From: Ichthyophonus hoferi
Taxonomy: Eukaryota; Opisthokonta; Ichthyosporea; Ichthyophonida; Ichthyophonidae
Length of the DNA: 64,000 bases
Direction of reading: 5' to 3'
Assembly (NCBI GenBank): GCA_002751075.1
Contig: NAOQ01000007.1
Span: forward strand, 340,158-404,157
Part shown: positions 39,101-50,806 of the stretch, one piece after another
How the letters are laid out: the number at the start of each line of letters is the position of its first letter
Position numbering within the stretch: position 1 is the stretch's first letter
Translations under genes and position numbers: made by a program
Notes under the pieces: model-generated
What the model was told of the DNA's origin: nothing
The model's input: the letters and a program-made list of their open reading frames with translations, nothing else
The model's database searches: none

Positions 39101-42100
39101 TTCCCAATATATGTTGTCTGATTTTATTATTACCCACCAATTACACCTGCCCTTCATCTTTCAGTGAATACCATCTAGCCATGCCTTCATGTAGCATACC
39201 TACATATAGAGAAACAAATACATTATACGTTTATAACCACGTAGACTCAAACATAAAGCTCGTATATTCACTTAGATATATACATTTATTGATAAGCATA
39301 TACTTTCATAAAAATACACAATGATATTGCAATATACAATTACTTACATACGCAAAGTATGCATTGTATTGCACTTATAAATGACATGATAATATTTTGG
39401 CAGGAAAGGCTACACAACAATACGAAGAGTATAAGTCACGGCTGGCGGCATATCGACAGGATGGGAAAAAAGATAACAAAATACATAAACCGGACATTGA
39501 TAACTCACAGTCAGAAATAAACACACCAACATTGGAAGGCAACCAAGGTCTAGAGGTGGCCCCTAAGAGAAGGAAGGCATGAGCTCCCCCGCCACCATCT
39601 CATTTCTTTTATCAAGCATTTTCTCCTTGTTTCTTTCTCTGTTTCTTGGCTTTTTCAATCTCTCTCTACCTCTTTATTGATTTGAGTTATAATTCATACT
39701 ATGATGCCTTTTCTTGGAGAAAGGAGATATCAAGGGAAGATAAGAGAGAGTGATATGGAGGGAGTTTGAGATAAAGGCAAACGAGACACCGGAAATACCA
39801 GGGCATTGGTGCATACCGTACATCAATTATAGTGTATTCTATTGTATTTTCCCCGTGCAGCATGTATATATTCTTCCTCATTCTGATTCCCTACTTTACA
39901 TATGCATCCTTCTTTTTCTTTCTCTTTTCCATTTCATTCTTGTCTGGTGACCCTTAGGTAGCCTTGGAAGACACAGTGGGTGCGGTATGTCTTGACAACA
40001 GGGGCCGTGTAGCAGCGGCTGTATCTAGTGGTGGTCTGTGGTTGAAGGTTCCTGGAAGAGTGGGAGAAGTGGGTGTTTCTGTATTATGGACACTTTAAGT
40101 CCCTATTTCGCTATTGCTAGCTCCCTTTCTCTCTCCAACTCTTCTTTTTTTGCTCATCTAACCACATCTTTCCCTCTTGATCATTGAGTAAACCGACCTG
40201 AACTTTTTTAGATAATAAGTGACGGCTACTTTCGATAGTCTCCTAGACTGCATTCCCTTCATGCACATCATTATCTAACTATATACCCACATGGATTGCA
40301 ATTATTACTACTCTGGTGATTATCTGCATTTACAGCAAGAGGCATCGTCTCTCCCTCCCTCTCCTGAGCCTACTTCATTATATCAGCATGACCCTTTGCA
40401 TTTTATTTTAATAAGATAGCCCCTTACCCCACCTATACTTATACAGGCTGGAATGTATGGCTGTGGTTGCTGGGCCGACAATATGGATTCAAACAAACCT
40501 TCGTTTGCCTGTAGTATATCAGGTATATTACTCATAACTCTTTCTCACTTTCTATTTTGTGGTTGTACTCACTTGAATTTTGCTTTTATCTTAATCTCTT
40601 CATATTTTCCCCAACAGTTCTCAATAAATTGTTATTTTTCTGTGCATTTTGCGTCTTATTTCAATTATTATTGTATTAGTAAAATGAATGGAAACGCCGA
40701 AGGGTACTTATATACACGTAGGGGTATACATCCACCAACCCGATCAACCTACTAGGTACAGGGGAGCACATCAGTAAAGCCCTACTGGCCCACAGCTGTG
40801 CCAATTATTTTGACCAGACTTCCGACCTTCACGAGGCCATTGGTCGTACCATGCAGAAAGGGTTTCTGGGTAAGACAGTCCTCCAATGATATATCTCACA
40901 TCACTTATGACTTTCCTTCTTTTCCTTCATCTACTTTCCGGTTATCTATATTTTTTTCTCTTCTACATAAACATTGGCTTCCCTTAAATAATACCTCTTT
41001 CTCCTTTTATCTGTCAATGGTGTGATGCTTTGTATTCTAGTACCATAACCAATGTAATGAACAAGTTACTGTATATTTCTAGCTTGGTTGTAAGTGTAGT
41101 CTGGTAAACATGGTTATATGCTAAGTGTGGTATATTTTGAATTATTTTCTTCTAATCATTATGAAATAAGTTTTGGTTTGAAGTCCTGGTAAGATATCAT
41201 AGTGCTAACCCCCTCATATTAGAGTGCTCTCGGCTAAAACATTTACAACGCAAAATGGCTGGCATTATAGCATTGGCTGTAGATGGAAAAGGTTGGTCCC
41301 TTCCCTCTCTCCCTCACATCTCCTCCACCCACATACTAGTGTTTTCTCTTCTCATTACATACTTGATTAGTGCAGCTCTCTACTTTAACCGCACTTTTAT
41401 ATTTTTTGACTTTCACATGATGTAGTCTTCAATATATATTATCAATCCATTAAGAATGATCATACTATGAACCCCTATTGGGTAGCATACCATACCAAAT
41501 GTGTTCTTATCGCCCATTGGGGGCTTATAGACTTGGACTTTCTCTGGGCCCACACTACAGAGAGCTTTGGATTGGGCTATATGAGTCATGGGGATAAGAA
41601 CCCAAAGGTGAGTTAACTTGTTTTAATTTTATTTTCCCCTTCATTTACTTACATATTTTTATTTTTTCTATTGTATATCCATGTAGCCGTTTATCTTTCT
41701 TTTCAATTTATAGTCTTTAATTACTGATACGAACATGCGTAAGAATAAGCATAAATTTCAATTACTTTCACATCTGAGTTGACTGAAACAGGTTTGTACC
41801 TATATACTTGTAATGCTACGTGATATGGACAGTCTCCACCCTACGGATTTTCGATGTCAAATGCTTTAGCATTACTCTACTGTTAGTTACTGACCTATAC
41901 ATTATTCCTTTTTCCATCTATTATTGTCACTCTTCAACGTTATTATTGCCATTGGGTAATATCTAATAAAGTATTATTGACTCTCTTTGCAGACTATGGT
42001 GTCCCGGCTAACCGATGAGCACCTCGCTGGGACCACATACCTGACAGGAGGCATACATGTAGTATTAGAGACAGTGACCAGAACGAATGAGAACATGAAA

Positions 42101-42106
42101 GGCTAG
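36107..42106 (+). CDS. TASP1: Taspase 1 (threonine aspartase), about 443 aa, 14 exons
   Basis: Exons: 36107-36131, 36757-36789, 37260-37327, 37778-37846, 38192-38312, 38398-38482, 38887-38978, 39404-39576, 39958-40068, 40447-40522, 40756-40869, 41223-41291, 41426-41607, 41993-42106 (TAG). The product is a type 2 asparaginase-fold hydrolase that in animals cleaves MLL and TFIIA after Asp. Diagnostic blocks are FVAVHVGAGY, CNAGNGSNLN, CDASIMDG, the autocleavage site LEDTVGAV with catalytic Thr at about residue 228, RVAAAVSSGGL, YGCGCWADN, LWAHTTESFGLGYMS and the end block SRLTDEHLAGTTYLTGG. Human TASP1 has 420 residues. The exon 8/9 junction is uncertain: a GC donor after 39576 keeps a basic PKRRK run like the human nuclear signal, but GT donors after 39547 or 39555 also keep frame with the two acceptors at 39957 and 39960. 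The first 25-base exon is the weakest part. Confidence 0.92.
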
Positions 42107-42690
42107 AGTTTGGAATAATATTATAGCTAGCTAGTTGGAAATATTTCACACAGCTCTAATTAACGATAATGCTATTCCAGTCCTGTATGAGCTCGACAGA
42201 ACGTATCTTTATCATTATTTTTTGGTTGCTATGAAGGGCACTTGGGACTACAAGGGCTTGTAAAATGTTTAAATGAACAATAGCACGTGACTCATTCTCA
42301 TGAATATTCTATTTTGTTACCATGTATATCATCCTCTCTACTGATATTCAAGGCCAATCCTTCCGTCAATTAGCAACATGATGAAGAATCAGGACTTGGT
42401 CTCCGTATTATTTTTTACTATTACCGATAATTCAGCTTAGGCTGCAACCCTACTTTACACATAGATGAAGTAGTATTTACAGTGTGTAAACTGACTTTTA
42501 CTGCACCTGTGTTTTAGATCAACTCGGGTTCTGACAACTACCTTGATCATATTAATGTACAGATGTTTTCAAATACACTAAACCTAAAGTAAAACAATCT
42601 ACCCCCGAATCTTACTATTGTAATTAATATATACCTTCCAATTAGACATATAACTAGGAATATTGAATTATAACTCCTTTTTTTCTAACC
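42107..42690. other. Intergenic spacer after TASP1
   Basis: Likely contains the TASP1 3' untranslated region; I see no open frame, RNA gene or repeat. Confidence 0.5.
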
Positions 42691-42699
42691 TCTCCAGGA

Positions 42700-43560
42700 T
42701 CTCAACCCAGTTAACCAACATTATAAATCTACCCCATCGAAAGTACATAAAATGCAAATAATGTCTTGAGATCTGAACTGTAAGGAAACAGATATATTCT
42801 CCCCCCGCGTGGTCGAATTTCTTGACTTGGAAGTCGTTTTGGGATGCTGAGTAGACATAGTGGAAGCTCTTGCTTGCTGGGCCTTAGTAACCCTGTTGGC
42901 CTTGAATAAACTTACTTTTAAATCGGGCACTAGAGATACGTTTTCTAATCTTATAAGAGTTCCTCTGTTTCCTACTCGAGCTGATAACCATATGCCCCCG
43001 GATCCTTGTTATTCCCTCTACTCCATTCCCCCAACGTACGTATGATTCCTTTGGAGTAAACATAGAAAAGTCTTCCCTTCTGAAGTGAAGATGTCTTGAA
43101 AACCCACTGTCTAAAACGAAAACATCGTTTCGGAGCTTTCCCCCGTTGATGTATCCTGTGGTTACCGAGGAATCCTCAACTACAGTATAGGCTTTGCTGA
43201 ATTTCTTTTTACCATATTTTGGCTTGAAATGTTTTCCGATTGTCCTGACTCCTTGTTCTTAGGACTTCTCTTGCTAGAGGCATTAAATCCAGGATGCTCC
43301 ATTCTTTTAATAACTATGCAATCCGGAGTAGTGTGTGACCCCTGACAAATTTTACAAGTAGAGGATTCGTTGATGTGAAAACTTACATTGACTTTATTGC
43401 TGTATCCTTCCCTTCCTTCATATTTCACCGAATCCCCGTAACTTTTTCTGGTGGTATAATCTGAGAGTCCAGTCTGTAGTGATGTTGTCCTATCTGGATC
43501 CTTTTATAACTGTTCTACTATTTCTAAAGATAGTGACTGTGTCGTCCTTAAACACAGTCG
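42700..43560 (-). mobile_element. Ty1/copia retrotransposon fossil (gag end and protease region)
   Basis: On the minus strand a zinc-knuckle-like CKICQGSHTTPDC is followed by a protease-like VLDSGFSRHL block and YVRWGNGVEGI, the order seen at the gag/protease boundary of copia elements (LDSGA..H then V.LGNG). The element is broken in several places, has no recognisable LTRs and is old. It lies between the convergent TASP1 and CCT7 genes. Confidence 0.6.
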
Positions 43561-44847
43561 ACATATTTTTTTTTTCGTCTACACATTGAAAATTGGAATT
43601 TGGATATGAAAGTAGTTTTAATCCGTTTTAAAATTTAAACTTACTGTCGCCAATAGAGATAATTATTAGACTGACTATCTTCATGCACCTTGCCAATTCA
43701 ACTACAATATGGTAAACATTGTCTATTCAGTGTGGAAGCAACGCTGTTGTGATTTAAACTAGATACTTAACATCACCTCACAGACCACAGACAATAGCCA
43801 CAATATGATAAAAAAGATTTCAGGTGAACACTATTTCTTATCCTCCTTGACATTTGGGCTACTAGAGCAATCACCACAAAAATACATTTGGTATAGGTTC
43901 CTTAGTATCTGATGAAGCAGCATTCTACATATGAACACTACGCTAGCTCTTTATCCCTTACAGGTTAGGCAACTCTTTTTCATGATGCATTATATATACA
44001 CGGTCACATTCTATTTCTTCCATAGTTAGAGTAGATAAAAAGATGGACACAAATGGAACTATGGGGCTTTGTTACTAGCAAAAATTGCAGTAAATATTTA
44101 TGGCAATACCGTAACAGGATTCATGATAAAGTCCAAACTGGGCAGCCTCTACAACATCCCAGCCTGTCCGGAGGGTTACTACGTCATCTGCATATTAAAA
44201 TGTTTTTTACGCTTTATGATTGAGATTTGCAGTCAATATTTTTTCACATTTCTTTAATAGATGGTTTCAATCAAATCTTTTACACCACAAATACACTGAA
44301 AATACTAGTTGAAGAAAGAATTGGTTATAATCTTTAGGTTATTATAATAAATATATAGGTAAAATGAGCTGAATCTATTAACACTGATAGAAAATATGTA
44401 CATTTCAGTTGCTGTAGGAATTATATTTTATTTTTAAAATATAAAAATAAAAATATACTTGCGCTCAAACAACAGCAGGAATATTTCATTTTACATTTTC
44501 TTTCTAATTTCCCACAAAACCTACTACATAATATTTTTTACATCAAGCTTATATTCAGGGCATTTGTGAACGTAGTGCTGAAAGGGTGGCAGGAACAGAG
44601 GCTACAGAGTGCGGTAATATACTAATGGCTTTAATACCATGTCTGCTCACACCTACATATATATATATATATATATGTAGGTAGACGAGTCTCCGGTTAT
44701 AACAATAAAGATAGTGGCAATTAGGAGCACATCCTCTAAATACACGACCTTAACCAATCTACCCACTGGCCAGCAGTAGGAACAATAACCAATCAATGTA
44801 GATCATGGTAGTCTATGACGGGCCAAATAAAGGTGGACTGGTGGCTT
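43561..44847. other. Spacer downstream of CCT7
   Basis: AT-rich, with no gene seen. It holds the (AT)n palindrome at 44651-44682 and probably the CCT7 3' untranslated region. Confidence 0.5.
44651..44682. repeat. Perfect AT-core palindrome downstream of CCT7
   Basis: ACCTACATAT...ATATGTAGGT is a perfect 32-base palindrome with an (AT)n core, 166 bases beyond the CCT7 stop codon. It could extrude a cruciform or simply be a microsatellite with symmetrical flanks. Confidence 0.85.
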
Positions 44848-47800
44848 TTACATCATTGGTCGGCCTCTGCCGCGTCCTCCTTGTTGCTGCTGCTGTAGAT
44901 GAAGAACCCCAATCAGAATATGCATCACATTTCACATACAGCCTCTACGTGATTGTCATATTCACTCATTTGGTTAACTCCAATAGGAAGTTTAAGACTA
45001 ATAATAATAATAAAATCAATTCTAGTTAGTAGCAGATGACATACTGCAATACAATATAAATTATATAATACAAAGCTATCCATATACACAAAAAAACTAC
45101 ACAAAACATAATTTACCTGTTCGTGACCAGGGTTTTTGATAGTCTCATCTACAGAGAGGATCATACAGGCAGCCTCAGCCGCAGCCAAAATGGCGTTAAT
45201 CTTCATCACAGAGGGTTCCCACACAAAGGCCTCCATGTTGTCGGCAATATCCTCCCTGGTGATGTCCACACCATACCACATTCCCCCTGTAGTTCACCCC
45301 TCAGTCAACATGTAGTATGCACGTGCCAAACTATCTATGTAAACATTATAGTATATGAACGAACATCTAGGCTTTCGTTGGTTTTATATAATCTTTTTCG
45401 TATTGGCCCGTTTAAGGAGAAGAAAATCAGAAAATAGCTTCATTAACGAGGACGGATGATGCAGCTATGTTATGGGGAGGTGTAATCGGAATATTGCCCG
45501 AATGATGTGAAATAGGTATAAGCCATTGTTATATATGAAAGGTATGCATCAATATGGAGTGAGATGATAGAGGGGAGAGACAAGGGGCGTGAAGGACATA
45601 ACGGAAAAATAAAAACTATGAAATGCTTGAAACAAAGATAAAAAGGAACAGGGGCGGTGTAGATGAAACCAAGGGAGGTTTACCTGTAAAGTGCTTGTGA
45701 CGCAGTTTGTTAAGGATGTTGGTGCTATCAAAGCCAGCATTTTCACACAACTGTCTAGGAATAACCTCTAAGGCCTTGGCAAAGGCACCAATAAGAAGCT
45801 GCTGGCGGCCAGGGATGGTGCGTGAATAGTCACGGAGGTATCTGCTTAGCTCCATCTGTGGGGTATACGAGTTGGTATAGAATATAATGTATACGGTGGC
45901 TACGTTTTCCTTTGTATATTTATATACTATATATAGTGTAGAAATCACATCCTGTTAAAACCCTAGCACTATATGGAGGAGTGAGGTGTCAAGGTATATA
46001 GAAATATAATAAGGATATACAGTGACAAGTACATACAGACACATAGATGAACGTAGATGTATACTATATTCATAAGACAGAAAATGAACTAAACTAAACC
46101 AACCTCAATAGCTCCGCCTCCAGCAACAACCGAGTCATTCTTAATTGCCCTACGGACAACCATAATGGCATCATGCAGAGATCTCTCGGTCTCTTCAATG
46201 AACTGATCGGCACCTCCTCTCAGAATGAGGGTGACGGTAGAAGTGTTGGGCACTCTGGTGAACAGATTATATCTCTCACCACCAATCTGTGATAGATCAA
46301 TAGACAATAGAGGAATTAATAATATCATTGATGGCCAACCTAGTTCCTCAATATATAGTATAACACTGTAAACCCACACCAGAGATCACAGAGATACCAT
46401 CACAGGGTTACTCTTACCTGACTCTCCTCAAACAGACCGCACAGGCCTAGGTTGCCCTCTAGGTTGTTAACAGTGCTCTGGATATTGCCTCCACAGGCTT
46501 TCATAGTACGCTTGAGATCATCCTCCGCCACACGGCCAGCACAAAACACATCCCTATGTATGCATTTATTAGCACCCTACCCCTATAGTATGCGATAGAT
46601 ACATCATCTATACACACGTGTCAGCCATACATAGGGCACATTATTTCCAACTCCAGTATAGAGTATTCTATACTATACTATATGCTACACTATACAACGT
46701 ATGTAGAAACCTCAAATTTAATTACAGAGTAGCCCCAATGAATACCCCTCTTCCCCCCTATTACTTAACTAGCATACTACAATTACATTCGACATTAGAG
46801 CCTCCCCTACACACTAGGATCGCATTCAGGGTATTCCTATTTCCAAGAAAATATCTATCAGCAAACCCCACCCACCCACTATCAAGATAGCTACTATATA
46901 CTAGTGAATCATTTTATATTTAAACTAAACCATAGTACACATACACACCTGTCAGCAAAGAATTGAGTGGCAACATCGCCAATGGGTAGCTTAGAGAGAA
47001 CAACTTTGGCACCACTCTCTACAATTTTCTCTAACTTCTTGTACAGGATGGTCCACTCGGCATCCACCACATTTTGATACTCCTACCACCATCATAGTCC
47101 CGGTTAGCCCTTCCTACTAGTACAACAGTAAGAACTCCGTAAACAGGGCTCGTAATGTGCTTATTGCTCCACGGAAATGGCCTGGTATACATATCTAACC
47201 ACACTGCCGCGTATATCTACCCTGCAAACAACAGGAATCACCTTTTTATCCGTTATAAAATTATCTTAACCTATATAAACGTATTAAATGACGCCCGATA
47301 ACACCCAATTAAAACCTATGGTCCTCAAATTAAAGGGCACCTTCCCCAATCGCCTACCTCTACGTTATCAACGCGAATCTCAGCATTGTCTCTCTCTGCC
47401 TTCAGTTCCAATTCAATGTTTAGCAGGGCCACTTTAGGGTCGATGTATTTCTTAGGCTGCATTTCAAACCCTGCATAACTGAAGGTCTTCTTGAAAGCCA
47501 CACCATCGACCAACATAGACTCCTACAAATGAAAGAGATCACGTAATATTAGGTAAAGAACCAATAAATACGCCTGCCTCCACCCCAGGTTCGCCCCCGC
47601 CTTACGATATAGTCCTAAAAATCGCCATTGAAAAACTACGATGAATGGTCTATTATCCTTACCTTTATTCCTAAACATAACTAATATTGTTGACTGGCTG
47701 GTTATAATTTAATATGCATGTACAAAGCTCACTATAGATATTGTATCACACCCACATCAATACCTATTAGACAGTTAGCATATTCAAATAAAAACAGCGG

Positions 47801-50800
47801 ATGTATACTAAACACAAATATAAATAAATAACCAGCATTAAACCTGATGTGAAATTCAAAGGCTTACCTCCTGGGCACCACCTGAGACTTTCTTGATACC
47901 AATCATATCAAGAGGCAGGCTATCCTGGTCCAATCGCAAGACAGCATCGACTACCATACTGGTAAAGAATTCCTTGTGGGCTGCCACCAACTTGGATGAC
48001 ATACTGGTAGCTGCAATCTTTTTCAGCTGTTGGCGCCACTCGCTGTGATTAATGTGTGAATAAAGGGGGCTCTGGTAGTATCTTCTATAGTGTTATAGTA
48101 CTCTAGTATCACCAGTCAGACAGAAATGGTGGGTATTTAGCTTGCTGTTGGAGATGGATGTGAAGCATAACATAGTATAGGAGTGCATGGTATAGTATAG
48201 CATCGTATAGCCTGCCTGTGGTTACAGCAGAGGCGCGGCTAATATCTAGTGTGATATACACAGGGTAACTGTACATACTATATTAGATAGAGGTCATACA
48301 GTAATTGGCCTATCATGAGCGGGGATACACAGATGTCATACACACAAGAAGGAAAAGAAAAAGATATTGTTAAAAGGTAAATGTTTTTGAAGAAAAACTG
48401 GTAGGAATTGGCTCAGATTGCTAAAATAACTGAGAATTCATCAGGATACAATCGAACCAATTCTTTCCATAGTATATAATATAAAATAACCACAACTTAC
48501 GCTGGGTTTTCCTTGGGGATCTTCACTGCAACCTCCTTGATTCTTTGAACAGCCTATAGGACTCATTGGTCAGGGTAGAATATACCACTATATATGGTTA
48601 TGCCTGATACTATTAGTGGGTCCATGATTACATATCACGCAGAATATAACGGTATGTGATGAGAGCATACTAATATCTTGGTATACTGAGGAGTAATTGG
48701 AAATAAGTGCATACATATATATAACATATAATATATAACTTAACATATAATATACACTATAACATATAACGCCATCACCTACCAGGCTGGAAGCCAGTCT
48801 ATAACTGCGGGCAATGACCTGGGGGTGGACCCCCTCCTCTACATAGGCCTTGCATTCCTTAAGGAACTCACCAGCCAGAAGAACAACGCTAGTAGTACCA
48901 TCACCCACCTGTATATATGAGTCAATGAGTATCTCTATAACCATGCTACATGCGTGATCTTTAATCTGGCATACCTACTTATATATACTAAACCTAGATT
49001 AGATAGTAAGTGTATGTACCCTAAATAAAACCAAAGCATCACATAAGATCATTTGTCAAAGCATTTTAATAAAATATAGATATATATATAAGTTATCCCA
49101 TCCCACCCTCTGTTCATCTATACATATATATAGCATAATTCCCTCTATTTACACTCATATAAACCTATAATCATGTTATATAAGACCATAACAAATATTT
49201 TCCTCCATATATGAAGCCACCATTCATAATACCCTCACACCAACACCTCAACACTAAGTATCTAGATCTAATCTACCACACCCCACCTCCCCTACCTCAG
49301 CGTCCTGGGATTGAGCAATGTCCACCAAGGTCCTACCAGCAGGGTGGACAATCTCTAGCAGCTTCATAATGGTAGCACCATCATTAGAGATAGTCACTGC
49401 ACCTGTTGGTGTACCCTATTATATCAACAATACATTCATGCAAGATACAGGGGTCGATCATAATCGGATAGACTGCAATATACACTTATTGGGATAAGAA
49501 TTTGCCAATCACTTGAAATATTAACAAAGAACACGATTGAATAAAGGCTTTTAGACATAATAAATAACGTCTTGTGGTACACAAACAGGAGAGGTTTGGG
49601 CCAAGAAATTAATGCAATGCAAGCACCAGTAATATGGAAGTATATCTATATCGTACAATTAACACTGTGTATATCTATCTGCACTCAGATGGACTTTGAG
49701 ATACAAGGATATACAGTAACAAACATTAATAAAATATACACTTAGTTGTAATCCATATAAAAAGAGTAAGATAAACAATTATCTTAAAATAAAAATATCA
49801 ATGGGTGATTTTAAAGATGTGGTATGTACATGCATAAAGCCAACCCACATAGAGTAGAATATTTCCTCTACATATATATATATATATATCTACTAGTACG
49901 TGTATGGGATGTGCTAAACAGGAAAATGTAAGGGTTTAAAAGGTGCGTTTCATTGGTGTTGATATGGTTATATTTAGGGAAAACCCAATAAATCCACCCA
50001 AAAAAATGATATAAAAAGAGAGGGAACATGTGTGTGCATATAGTTAGATTGTGTGTACGTCTACATGAAACGTCTACATGAATGAATGCTTATTCAAGTG
50101 TAAATAAATGTGGATGTAGGCCTGGTGAGGCTTCATGAAAGAGGATGAAAAGCCACTAAATACCTCGGCCATCAACAACCAACTTATCCATGCCCCTAGG
50201 GCCCAAAGTGCTTCTAATGATATCGACAATTGCTTGGCAAGCATTAATATTGCTAATCAACTGCCCTTTTCCCTGTGAGGTATCTGTCCCCTCCTTCAGG
50301 AGAATAATTTGAGGGTTCTGTGAAAACGTAATTGTCAAAACTATATTTAAATGGTGGTTTGTAAGAGTGATAATTGAAGGAGGAATTGGTTGTTTGATTT
50401 TCGAGTCTTGGTCGTGGCTGACTGAAGAGAGAATGCAAAAATTCACTGATTGGCGTATATCAAATACTATGAAGGCGCGGTACCATGGGACTTTAGAAGA
50501 TGCCGGGTTAAAAAAAGTAATTTATAATAGTAAGATAATAATGTGTATACAAAATAAAACTGGAGATTCAAAAAGGAAAGGAAACGGCTAATATTTAGTC
50601 AGTAAAAATTGGAAGGCACACTTTAAAGCTTCAAAATATTGAAAAAATAAGACTACATTGAATAAATTGAATAAATGAAATATTGAAAACAGGTCATGTT
50701 GTTCCATTGGCTGAGTCATTGTCATCATAAAATGAATTTCGGAACCCTACAGTTGATCATAAATATCCTATCCATCCATTCCCATCCAGCATACCATGCT

Positions 50801-50806
50801 AACCAT
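44848..50806 (-). CDS. CCT7: T-complex protein 1 subunit eta (CCT7), 543 aa, 13 exons
   Basis: Exons on the minus strand: 50795-50806, 50164-50317, 49296-49402, 48783-48908, 48501-48553, 47868-48042, 47358-47522, 46949-47082, 46418-46553, 46104-46286, 45684-45855, 45117-45286, 44848-44892 (TAA). All phases agree and the total is 1632 bases, the same length as human CCT7. The product is one of eight subunits of the cytosolic TRiC/CCT chaperonin that folds actin and tubulin with ATP. Visible blocks are [34 protein letters not shown]-site ISNDGAT and [38 protein letters not shown] (eta-specific), VVAGGGAIE with [27 protein letters not shown] and an Arg/Gly tail ([10 protein letters not shown]) like the human one. 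The 12-base first exon (MVSM) is inferred from phase and a GTATGC donor and is the least certain part. Intron 10 uses a GTTGGT donor. Confidence 0.96.

Noticed and set aside
50156-50446. In-frame read-through of the CCT7 second exon into an upstream open frame as an alternative N-terminus
   Set aside because: It would begin at GTG and add residues with no resemblance to chaperonins; the acceptor at 50318-50319 and the short first exon explain the start better.
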